From Lachnospiraceae bacterium (GTDB lineage: Bacteria > Bacillota > Clostridia > Lachnospirales > Lachnospiraceae), in the NCBI GenBank assembly GCA_004557975.1, contig SFEV01000026.1, positions 1 through 38,335 on the forward strand: a stretch of 38,335 nucleotides of DNA. The letters run 5' to 3'. The first letter of the stretch is position 1, and every line of letters starts with the position of its first letter. Below, piece by piece: positions 31,435-38,335 of this stretch. Below the pieces are notes generated by a model. It saw only the letters and a program-made list of their open reading frames with translations. It had not been told where the DNA came from and did no database searches. The position numbers and the translations under genes are program-made.

Positions 31435-33285
31435 TCACTCTTCTTCCTCTGTCTCCGGAATCGGTATTAAAAAGATAAACTTCGTTCCTTTTCCTTCCTG
31501 CGTCTCCAATGATATTTCAAAACGGCTTCCATAATACATCCGCATTCTGGTCACAACATTTCTGATCCCGATCCCCTGTCTCTTCTGAGACTTAACACCC
31601 GAATCTTTTCTGTCAAGCGAAAGAGACTCATGCTCAGCCAAAATTGCCTGAATAGCCAGCTCCGTCTCCGCATCCATACCGCAGCCGTTATCTTCAATCA
31701 CAATTTTCAGCAGCTCACCCTCCAGCTTTCCCGAAATCCGAATCATTCCTCCCTGCTTTCTCCCTTCAAAGCCATGAAGAATCGAATTCTCGACAAAGGG
31801 CTGGAACATCAGCCTGCAGCACGGCCACTGTCCATATATATCCGGAAAAAGGATCTCATAGTCAAATACTGTCTCCAGACGATATTTCTGAAGATACAGA
31901 TATTGATCGATCCAGGCAATCTCCTGACAGATAAACACATCCTGACTTTTCTGATCAAAGGTATATCTCAGAATATTGGAAAGCTTCTTCAGCAGTATTG
32001 AGACTTTATAGTTTCCTTCCTCCATGGCCTCATAATTGATACTTCCCAGCGTATTACAGATGAAATGGGCATTGATCTGGGATTCCAGTGCTTCCCGTTC
32101 CGCCTGATGTTTTTCTTCTATAGAAAGCAATGTCTCCTGATGCTGCCGCCTGATCTCCAGATTTTTCTGCTGAATGGCTTCAATCATCCGGTTATACTCT
32201 TCCGCTATCTGCCATATTTCGTGGCTGCCTTCTATGTCTATCTTAGAATGATAATCTCCCTGCTCCACATGCTTCATGGAGCGGGACAGCTGACGGACCG
32301 GATGCAACAGCTTTCGGAACCAGATAAATATCACTGCTACACCAAATATCAGCAGAAGACCATAAACTACGCTGCTCCGACCATAGATAACATCAATGTG
32401 TTCCTCCATTTTTTCTTTATCGATCACAACATTCAGCGTCCACCCGAAATATCTGATCTCCCTTGCTATGTGAGTAACGGATGACTCACCGGAAATCAGG
32501 GACTCCTGAGTACCAATCAGATCACTGTTGCTGTGATATACAATATTGCCATTCTGATCTGCAATATAGCCCTGAATGTATTCTACTCCAGGCATATCAA
32601 TCGTCTTCAGGTATTCCTGAAACATATTTGTCTCACTTGTAAGCACCAGCAGATAATCTGTCTTCCATATGGAAACTTTGCCGCCGGTAAGGGGATAGGC
32701 AATATGAAAAACTCCGCAGTCCTTATGCGCCGGATGAATCCCCGGACTCAGAAATACACGGAACCGCGGAAATGTCTCATCATGATTCCTGCCAAAAAAG
32801 GAATCCAGAATCATCTGCTGATCTTCCCCAGTACCGTCATTCCAGAGAATTGCCTCAGAAGTTTTCATCTTATCATACTGGGTAATCAGTCCTTCTCTGC
32901 GAAAGACTGCCGCCGCTTTTATCGTACTCTCATACCCATAGCTTTGCAGAGAGCGGTAAAGATTCAGAGTCAGATTGTTGATATCCTTCTCTTCCTCCAG
33001 AGCGGCATCCGCATCAACTGCCCGGTCATAGATGTCCTCATCCACAGCCATCTTCCCGCCCTGATAGATCATTTCGCGAATAGCCGCATTCAGATTCTTC
33101 TGAACCGATTCCAGTGCCGCATTCTCCGTCTCAAAGCTCTGCTCAAGCAAATAGTGCAGGTACTCCCTCTTCAGGTATGTCTGCTGCAAAATCGTCACAA
33201 TCAGCAATGCCACGGCCAGCACCAGCGAAAACGAAGCAGCGAAATGTATCGCAAAATAGTATTTCAGCTTTTTTATCAGATTCAT
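31435..33285 (-). CDS. YesM-like sensor histidine kinase
   Basis: A 616-residue membrane sensor. The first helix (about 11-33) is followed by an extracellular sensing region of about 260 residues, a second helix (about 300-320), a HAMP segment (LLHPVRQLSRSMKHVEQGDY) and a coiled linker. The His-kinase domain reads ALESQINAHFICNTLGSINYE with phosphoacceptor H407, and the ATP-binding domain has the N-box region FQPFVENSILHGFE and the G1 motif IVIEDNGCGMD, then GIGIRNVVTRM. Family members normally have INPHFLYNTL; here Pro is Ala and LeuTyr is IleCys. The start ATG follows GGAG. It has its own promoter. It probably senses an extracellular oligosaccharide or the loaded binding protein. Confidence 0.94.
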   Translation of the reverse strand: MNLIKKLKYYFAIHFAASFSLVLAVALLIVTILQQTYLKREYLHYLLEQSFETENAALESVQKNLNAAIREMIYQGGKMAVDEDIYDRAVDADAALEEEKDINNLTLNLYRSLQSYGYESTIKAAAVFRREGLITQYDKMKTSEAILWNDGTGEDQQMILDSFFGRNHDETFPRFRVFLSPGIHPAHKDCGVFHIAYPLTGGKVSIWKTDYLLVLTSETNMFQEYLKTIDMPGVEYIQGYIADQNGNIVYHSNSDLIGTQESLISGESSVTHIAREIRYFGWTLNVVIDKEKMEEHIDVIYGRSSVVYGLLLIFGVAVIFIWFRKLLHPVRQLSRSMKHVEQGDYHSKIDIEGSHEIWQIAEEYNRMIEAIQQKNLEIRRQHQETLLSIEEKHQAEREALESQINAHFICNTLGSINYEAMEEGNYKVSILLKKLSNILRYTFDQKSQDVFICQEIAWIDQYLYLQKYRLETVFDYEILFPDIYGQWPCCRLMFQPFVENSILHGFEGRKQGGMIRISGKLEGELLKIVIEDNGCGMDAETELAIQAILAEHESLSLDRKDSGVKSQKRQGIGIRNVVTRMRMYYGSRFEISLETQEGKGTKFIFLIPIPETEEEE

Positions 33286-33379
33286 AGACAATCTCCATGA
33301 TCCTTTTCACAAAGTATGAACAGGTTGCTCCATGATGTCTGGTACAAAAGCCTTTGCCTCCCTGACATCTGATAATCAC

Positions 33380-33408
33380 AGTATATCTGTATTTTTATGA
33401 AAAATCAA
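33380..33408 (-). promoter_or_regulatory. Promoter of the histidine kinase/response regulator operon
   Basis: On the minus strand, TTGATT (33403-33408), a 17-base spacer and TATACT (33380-33385), about 90 bases before the kinase start. Confidence 0.68.
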
Positions 33409-33417
33409 TATGTCAGA

Positions 33418-33457
33418 CCCCTGCTCAGTGTTTTTGTACCTGAGACAGGGGATTTTT
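33418..33457 (+). terminator. Hairpin terminator, copy 2 of the repeated element
   Basis: CCCCTG-CTCAG at the left and CTGAG-A-CAGGGG at the right give an 11-base-pair stem with one bulge, followed on the plus strand by ATTTTT. No plus-strand gene needs it; on the minus strand it lies 20-60 bases after the amidase stop codon, where it would act with weaker T content. It closely resembles the hairpin at 22492-22537, including the loop. Confidence 0.7.
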
Positions 33458-33478
33458 CCGAAATTTAGTCAAAGACCG

Positions 33479-34378
33479 TCAGCTTTGCTCCTGCGTGAGA
33501 TACATCAGAATTCCGTCACAGATCGCTCTCACCACACGATCCTGATACATCTCATCCTGCAGCAGCTCTTCTTCCTGAGGATTCGTCAGAAAACCTGCTT
33601 CCACCAGCGCAGTGATACTGGAAGAGCGCTTCAGTATGTAATAGCTGCCGTTTGATTTCTGTACACGGGGCCGTTCAATCTCAAGCTGTTCATTCAGGCT
33701 GTTCTGTATCAGTGTTGCCAGCTTTTCCCCTTCCACAGAATGCTCGTAGTAAAATACCTGTGGTCCCCGGACTGCCGGATCAGGATAGCTGTTCTGATGA
33801 ATGCTCACGGTCAGAAGAGGATTTTCCTGTTCTATGATCGCACAGCGCCGCTGCATATCCTGTGCTTTCTGGTTGTGCTGGCCGGGATCGTACAATCCCT
33901 CTTCCGTCGTCCGGGTGAGCACCACCCGGTAACCCTCCTGTTCAAGCAGGACTGCCAGCTTTTTCGCATAAATCAGATTCAGAACTTTTTCTGTGGCACC
34001 GCTGCTGCCGGTCATACCCGGATCAGAGCCTCCGTGTCCCGGATCAAGGACAATCGTTCCTCTGCATTCCCCCGCGGGCTGCCCGGTCTCCCGGGCACCT
34101 TTCTGTACACTCGTACTCTCCTGACTGCCCGACTGCTGTATCTGCTGATCTCCATCCTGGTTCCCTGGCTGCTGTATCTGCTGTGCGCCATCCTGATTTT
34201 CCGGCTGCTGTATCTGCTGCGTGCCGCTCTCCCCACTGCGCTGCTGTGCCTGATACCGTACAGCATAAATCGGCAGGATAAATGCCAGTCCAAACAGAAC
34301 CACCAGCATCAGATACTGCATCCACTTTACCGGTGTATTCCTGCTCTCATGCAGAATTTTTTCCAGTATCTGCTTCAC
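33479..34378 (-). CDS. Membrane-anchored N-acetylmuramoyl-L-alanine amidase, CwlD-like
   Basis: Cleaves the amide bond between MurNAc and the stem peptide of peptidoglycan. The 299-residue protein has one membrane helix (about 20-41) and a Gln-rich linker with three near-repeats of the QQIQQ-x-NQDG type (54-86). The Amidase_3 domain has zinc ligands H115 (LDPGHGGSDPG), E130 and H194 (VSIHQNS), and catalytic E260 (ALVEAGFLTNP). CwlD in sporulating bacteria makes muramic-lactam for the spore cortex; whether this copy serves spores or vegetative wall turnover is unclear because the long linker is not typical. The start is GTG at 34376-34378 after GCGGAG. It is divergent from the Rpn nuclease gene. 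Confidence 0.93.
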   Translation of the reverse strand: MKQILEKILHESRNTPVKWMQYLMLVVLFGLAFILPIYAVRYQAQQRSGESGTQQIQQPENQDGAQQIQQPGNQDGDQQIQQSGSQESTSVQKGARETGQPAGECRGTIVLDPGHGGSDPGMTGSSGATEKVLNLIYAKKLAVLLEQEGYRVVLTRTTEEGLYDPGQHNQKAQDMQRRCAIIEQENPLLTVSIHQNSYPDPAVRGPQVFYYEHSVEGEKLATLIQNSLNEQLEIERPRVQKSNGSYYILKRSSSITALVEAGFLTNPQEEELLQDEMYQDRVVRAICDGILMYLTQEQS

Positions 34379-34408
34379 TGTTCACTCCGCAAATCACTTT
34401 TTACTATC

Positions 34409-34543
34409 CTATGCGGAGTATCCTTCGTTTTTTCCTGATTTTGTCTTTAAGGCTCTGCGCAGATCTCTCGCAGTAATCGTTTCCGATGCTTCCACCATCT
34501 TTTTAAACTCTAAAATTATATTTAATAAGAGTCTATTACACAT
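34409..34543 (-). CDS. Possible 44-residue ORF upstream of the amidase gene
   Basis: A short minus-strand frame (ATG at 34541-34543, stop at 34409-34411) encodes a helix-forming, charged peptide (...LEFKKMVEASETITARD...). There is no good ribosome-binding site before the first ATG, and a TATAAT lies inside the frame at 34515-34520. I recognise no family. It may be a remnant or chance. Apart from this and the promoter below, the 350-base gap 34379-34729 holds nothing I can name. Confidence 0.2.
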   Translation of the reverse strand: MCNRLLLNIILEFKKMVEASETITARDLRRALKTKSGKNEGYSA

Positions 34544-34553
34544 CAAAAAGAGA

Positions 34554-34582
34554 TTGACATAATAATTAAAAACAAATATAAT
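34554..34582 (+). promoter_or_regulatory. Perfect-consensus promoter of the Rpn nuclease gene
   Basis: TTGACA (34554-34559), a 17-base spacer and TATAAT (34577-34582): a full consensus sigma-A promoter in a very AT-rich context, followed by a leader of about 140 bases. Confidence 0.85.
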
Positions 34583-34729
34583 GACAGCAGTTAATTTCTC
34601 TTGATTACATCTAAAGCAGATATCTTTTTTAAATCAATCTTTACATTCAAAGCACATAATACATTCCTCATCAGCCTTTATATCTGTTCATCCCACTCCA
34701 CCTGTGATAAAATGAAAGGAACAAATTAC

Positions 34730-35665
34730 ATGAATAATAATAAGAAAAGCAAGGAAATCAGAAAACAAAACATAATACCCTTAAAGGACCTGAACCTTAC
34801 AAACAGATTCCTGTTTGATGAAGTGATGGAGGATCCGCAGGTGCAGAAAGAAATGCTCAGCATCATACTTGGAAGGGATGTTTCACTGCTTGTGCAAAGT
34901 GAATCTGAAAAAGAGTTCCGCGTATCGCCGCTGATTCGCTCTATCCGGATGGATGTGTTTTCCACCGATGAGGATGATACGGTATATAATACAGAAATGC
35001 AGGACAGCAGAAGAAAGGATCTGGCGAAGCGAAGCCGGTATTACCAGTCTATGCTTGATACTTCTCTTCTGGAACCGGGGGTTCCGGATTATGACGGGCT
35101 GAATAATTCTTATCTGATCATGATTATGACTTTCGATCTGTTTGGCTATGGAAAATACTGCTATACTTTCCGTCCACGATGCGAGGAAGTTCCGGAATGC
35201 ACTCTTGAGGACGGGACAGTCCGCATTTTCCTGAACACCAAAGGCCAGAATCCCTCAGAGATATCAGAAGAGCTTGCAGAATTCCTCTACTATCTGGAGC
35301 ATACAACAGATGAGACGGCGAATCAGCTGCGCAGCGCGAGAATCCGGCGGATCCACTCAAAAGTATGTAAGGTGAAGGCCAGTGAAGAGATTGGAGTGAA
35401 ATATATGCAGGCATGGGAAGAACGATATTACGCAATTCAGGAAGCGCGGAATCAGGGACTGGAAGAAGGCATGAGAGAAGGCATGAGAGAGGGCATTAAA
35501 GAAGGCATAATAAAAGGGAAAAAAGCCGGACAACTGGAAACCATGAAAAAACTGGTCGAAAAAAAGCTGCTGAAAAATAAAAGCGAAGAGCAAATTGCAG
35601 AGGAGCTTGAAGAAAATATTGAGACCATCCGTGCCCTGATCACAGATATTCAAAAGGATTTCTGA
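34730..35665 (+). CDS. Rpn family recombination-promoting nuclease / putative transposase
   Basis: A 311-residue protein of the PD-(D/E)XK nuclease superfamily, Rpn/YhgA-like. The N-terminal LKDLNLTNRFLFDEVM and LLVQSESEKEFRV pattern, the catalytic Asp in RMDVFSTDED, and the E-x-Q motif in YNTEMQDSRRKDLAKRSRYYQSMLD match the family. The C-terminus has the typical Glu/Gly-rich repeat (EGMREGMREGIKEG) and a Lys-rich helix. Rpn proteins cleave DNA and promote RecA-independent recombination; they are often multi-copy and horizontally spread, and some may act in defence. The start ATG at 34730 follows AAAGGA; two longer in-frame starts lack a site. It is preceded by a perfect promoter and ends in a strong terminator. 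Confidence 0.9.
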   Translation: MNNNKKSKEIRKQNIIPLKDLNLTNRFLFDEVMEDPQVQKEMLSIILGRDVSLLVQSESEKEFRVSPLIRSIRMDVFSTDEDDTVYNTEMQDSRRKDLAKRSRYYQSMLDTSLLEPGVPDYDGLNNSYLIMIMTFDLFGYGKYCYTFRPRCEEVPECTLEDGTVRIFLNTKGQNPSEISEELAEFLYYLEHTTDETANQLRSARIRRIHSKVCKVKASEEIGVKYMQAWEERYYAIQEARNQGLEEGMREGMREGIKEGIIKGKKAGQLETMKKLVEKKLLKNKSEEQIAEELEENIETIRALITDIQKDF

Positions 35666-35698
35666 CCGTAATTTAATTTGATGGCAGAATGACAAAAC

Positions 35699-35744
35699 GA
35701 GAAGCCGCTGCCCGCAGATATAATCTGCGTCGCAGCGGCTTCTC
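35699..35744 (+). terminator. Terminator between the Rpn gene and the second surface-protein gene
   Basis: Perfect 13-base arms GAGAAGCCGCTGC (35699-35711) and GCAGCGGCTTCTC (35732-35744) with an inner stem (CGCAGAT/ATCTGCG). A T-containing run follows on the plus strand and GTTTTG on the minus strand, so it can serve both convergent genes. Confidence 0.88.
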
Positions 35745-35795
35745 TTATTCATCTTTCACTTTTCTGATCATCTGTCTCCAGATTCCAGCTTTTTC

Positions 35796-38335
35796 TTAGC
35801 TTCTTCTTTTGCGTCTCTTTCCAAGAACTGCCAGAAGTACCAGCGCAGCTGCTGATACGGCCAGAGCACATGCAAACGGCAGGATCGGAGTTTCGTCTCC
35901 GGTCTTGACCGGCTTCGATGCGTTCGTCGTCACACCGGTGGTTGTATAACCGCCTGTTGTCGTGGTGGTCGTCGTCGTCGTTGTTGTCGCGATCTCTGTC
36001 TCAGATTCCTCCGTGATCGAGTTCACTACATCACGTACAGCCGATCTGTTTTCCGCATCCAGCTTGCAGTACGGGGAAGTGATTGTTACCTCGTACTTGT
36101 AATCCGAATCTACCGGAACACCATCCTTGTCTGTCTCTGCCAGATAGTATTCACCGTATGGCAGATTCTCAAACTTCACGGATCCGCTGGACTTGTCGCT
36201 GAGTTTCAGCTTCTTAACGCCTGTGTCAAACATCATGGTCAGACCAGGATCTGTAAACAGTGCGAAGTAGAAGGTATCTGTTACTTTTGACTTCTGTCCG
36301 TTTACAAGAACTGTCTTGTTGACAGTGATCTCACCGTCTTTGTAGTAGTTCTCTTCAAAGCCTGCCACATGGTTGATAATCGTACTCTTTGCAGTTGCCT
36401 GTGACGGTTTCAGCACTGCCGTTCCGTCAATAATATCGATGGACTCAATCATGAATGCCGAACTGATCGCATTACCCATCTCATCCGTCTCTGCTACGTA
36501 GTACGTACCGTACTGCAGATTCGTGAAGATTGTAGATGTCGTGTAGGAACCACTTACACTGAGCGGCTTGACGCTGGTTACTCTCTGTGTGCACGCCTCA
36601 TCCGAGAACAGAGCTGTGTAGAAGGTATAATCGACTGCGATATACTTGCCGTCCTGCATTACCAGCTTCTGAACCGTTACGCTTCCCTTACCGTCAGCTT
36701 TGCGGTCATTCATCACTACCTGATTGATCGTGCCGTCCGTATTTACGGTAAATGTGATATCCTGTGCGATGTCATAGCCTGCCGGAGCTGTGATCTCAGT
36801 CAGCGTGTACGTTGCGCCTGCGATCAGCTTGCCGTTGATCTCCTTCGGCTTTCCTGTGGAAGTCCACTCTGCGACAACCTCGCCCTTTGCATCCTTCAGC
36901 ACAAGATGAGCGCCTGCCAGATCCTTATTGTTCGTTACATCCATCTTGGATATCGTAACCTTCGTCGTGTCATCCTTCATGACAACCTTCGTTGCTTCTC
37001 CATTGTTCTTTACTTCAAACTTCACATCTTCAGCGTATGCGTATCCATCCGGCGGAAGAACCTCGTGCAGCGTATAGCTTCCTGCCGGGAGACCCTTGAT
37101 TTCCTTCGGTGTTGCGCCTGATGTCCAGGACAGCTCCTCGCCATAAATCGTCTTCGCCAGTCTTCCTGCTGCGTCGAGCACCTGAAGCTGTGCTCCCTCA
37201 AGTTCCTTCGTGCCTGTCAGGGAAGTCTTACTGATTACTGTCTCAGTCGGTGCATCCTCCATGACAACCCTGTTCTCAACCTTCAGATCTGAAGTAATCG
37301 TAAATGCAACATCCTTTGCAACTGCATATCCTTCCGGAGCTGTTGTCTCGCGCAGGATATAGTCGCCTGCCGGAATTCCCGTGAACTTCTTCGGTGTCTC
37401 TGTGGACGTCCAGGTCAGCTCTTCGCCGTAAATCGTCTTCACGATTTCCTTTCCATCCTTATCCATTACCTGAAGCTTAGCACCCGGAAGCTCTGCTTCA
37501 TTCGTGATATCGATCTTGCTGATCTCCACCTCAATCGGGCAGTCCTCCATAATCAGAGTTACAGGATTCTGTGAAACAGTCATATCCTCGTTGATCGTGA
37601 TCTCAATCGGCTCAGCAACCAGATATCCATCCGGTGCTTCCGTCTCAACGAGCCAGTACTTGCCCGGTTTCACACCGTTCAGTACAACTGCCTCTGTAGC
37701 AGACTCAAATCTCATCTTATCGCCGTATGCGTTGAAGATAATGTCACCGATTCCATTGTCATCTGTTCTCTCACGGATCTCCAGCTTCGCTCCCTCAAGC
37801 GGAACTACCTTGCCGTCCTTCGTGAAGCCGGTCTTCGTGATCTCGATGCGGATCGGCTCGTTCTTCATGACAACGGTGTTGTCGTCAAAAGCTTCGCCCG
37901 CTTCATCTGTAACTGTGCCATCCTCATTTACATGGAAGATGATTGTGTTTGCAATTGTAAATCCGTCAGGTGCTGCAGTCTCGATCAGCGCATATGTGCC
38001 GACCTTCAGTCCCTTCACTGTATGGCTGCTTCCGTCAGAAGTCCAGCTCATTTCCTGATCATCATAGATACTCTCAGCCAGCTCTTCCGTTACCTTTCTG
38101 TCTGCATCCACTTTGACAAGCTTCATATCAGCGCCGGCCAGCTCTGTACCTTTGACAAGATCCGTCTTGCTGATACTTACCTCTGTCGGAGCATCTTCGA
38201 TTTCAATTGTCTGCTGTTTTGTTACAAGCTGGTTTGCCTCAATTGTAAACTGCTTCGGCTCTGCGAGAGTAAATCCTTCCGGAGCCTGTGTCTCTACCAG
38301 ATAATACGTTCCCGGGAGAATTCCCCTGAGAATAT
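35796..38335 (-). CDS. Pilin-like surface protein with SpaA/Cna_B repeats and sortase signal (5' end outside window)
   Basis: The frame stays open to the right edge, so only the C-terminal 845 residues are visible. At least six modules of about 80-90 residues repeat the pattern ISK-[T/I/M]-D...GA.L.V.D..G...[WT]TS...K...G...G.Y.L.ET.AP.GY, the SpaA/Cna_B fold in which a Lys and an Asn/Asp form an isopeptide bond assisted by the Glu of ETxAP. Two modules of a second type (FYTALFSDE, FYFALFTDP; ending YYVAE or YYLAE) follow, then an 11-Thr run and the sorting signal VKTGDETPI, a hydrophobic helix and GKRRKRRS. Likely a sortase-linked stalk adhesin or pilin; the ligand and tip domain are unseen. 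Confidence 0.92.
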   Translation of the reverse strand, partial: ILRGILPGTYYLVETQAPEGFTLAEPKQFTIEANQLVTKQQTIEIEDAPTEVSISKTDLVKGTELAGADMKLVKVDADRKVTEELAESIYDDQEMSWTSDGSSHTVKGLKVGTYALIETAAPDGFTIANTIIFHVNEDGTVTDEAGEAFDDNTVVMKNEPIRIEITKTGFTKDGKVVPLEGAKLEIRERTDDNGIGDIIFNAYGDKMRFESATEAVVLNGVKPGKYWLVETEAPDGYLVAEPIEITINEDMTVSQNPVTLIMEDCPIEVEISKIDITNEAELPGAKLQVMDKDGKEIVKTIYGEELTWTSTETPKKFTGIPAGDYILRETTAPEGYAVAKDVAFTITSDLKVENRVVMEDAPTETVISKTSLTGTKELEGAQLQVLDAAGRLAKTIYGEELSWTSGATPKEIKGLPAGSYTLHEVLPPDGYAYAEDVKFEVKNNGEATKVVMKDDTTKVTISKMDVTNNKDLAGAHLVLKDAKGEVVAEWTSTGKPKEINGKLIAGATYTLTEITAPAGYDIAQDITFTVNTDGTINQVVMNDRKADGKGSVTVQKLVMQDGKYIAVDYTFYTALFSDEACTQRVTSVKPLSVSGSYTTSTIFTNLQYGTYYVAETDEMGNAISSAFMIESIDIIDGTAVLKPSQATAKSTIINHVAGFEENYYKDGEITVNKTVLVNGQKSKVTDTFYFALFTDPGLTMMFDTGVKKLKLSDKSSGSVKFENLPYGEYYLAETDKDGVPVDSDYKYEVTITSPYCKLDAENRSAVRDVVNSITEESETEIATTTTTTTTTTTGGYTTTGVTTNASKPVKTGDETPILPFACALAVSAAALVLLAVLGKRRKRRS
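35955..35987 (-). repeat. Trinucleotide run encoding eleven consecutive Thr
   Basis: Eleven ACN codons in a row, mixed ACA, ACG and ACC, just before the sorting signal of the second surface protein. It probably forms an extended wall-spanning segment. The run is imperfect at the DNA level, so slippage is less likely than in a pure repeat. Confidence 0.85.

Noticed and set aside
34515..34520. TATAAT on the minus strand as a promoter for the amidase gene
   Set aside because: The only reasonable -35 (TTGATG) is 20 bases away, too far for a confident call; left out of the feature list.

Overview
The window looks like chromosome of a spore-forming, Gram-positive gut Clostridium relative, most likely Lachnospiraceae. 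The indications are strong AGGAGG ribosome-binding sites, sigma-A promoters with 17-base spacers, a T-box leader, sporulation-type genes (spmB, a CwlD-like amidase), a YesM/YesN-type two-component system, an Rpn-family nuclease and sortase-type surface proteins with TGD[DE]TP sorting signals. The taxon is inferred from gene content, not from a marker gene. No rRNA, tRNA, insertion sequence, CRISPR array or prophage was seen.

Layout. 0.3-1.1 kb: two small divergent genes (DUF1292, and a membrane protein probably of the DUF6512 family). 1.2-3.65 kb: metG behind a T-box leader. 3.76-7.3 kb: a membrane-anchored DUF885 peptidase-like protein, a DegV lipid-binding protein and a DUF1622 membrane protein. 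7.4-9.7 kb: an Ldh2-family dehydrogenase and a malic enzyme in one operon behind an attenuator-like leader. 9.9-12.25 kb: divergent glpP-glpK (glycerol use) behind its own terminator-containing leader. 12.3-13.5 kb: a macrodomain hydrolase with a LexA-like box inside its promoter, and spmB without spmA. 13.6-18.3 kb: a 1557-residue surface protein. 18.5-21.25 kb: ywlC, a degenerate low-molecular-weight phosphatase, rpiB and upp, in the order known from the Bacillus ywl region. 21.4-22.5 kb: an S1-domain RNA-binding protein.

22.55-33.4 kb is one carbohydrate-use locus, all on the minus strand. In transcription order it holds a YesM-like histidine kinase, a YesN-like AraC response regulator, a solute-binding protein, two sugar permeases, two tandem GH31 alpha-glycosidases and a YesL-like membrane protein. 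The transporter ATPase is not here and is presumably a shared one encoded elsewhere. The logical reading is that the kinase senses an extracellular alpha-linked oligosaccharide, the regulator turns on the transporter, and the two GH31 enzymes cleave the imported sugar in the cytoplasm.

33.5-38.3 kb: a CwlD-like amidase, an Rpn-family nuclease driven by a perfect-consensus promoter, and the C-terminal 845 residues of a second surface protein made of SpaA/Cna_B-type repeats. That gene runs off the right edge. The two surface proteins share a related domain type and the same sorting signal, but no sortase gene lies in the window.

The most unusual items are the phosphatase that lost its catalytic Cys and Arg, the LexA-like box in the macrodomain promoter, the face-to-face attenuator leaders at 9.7-10.03 kb, the Met T-box, the hairpin abutting the spmB start codon, and a hairpin element present in two similar copies.
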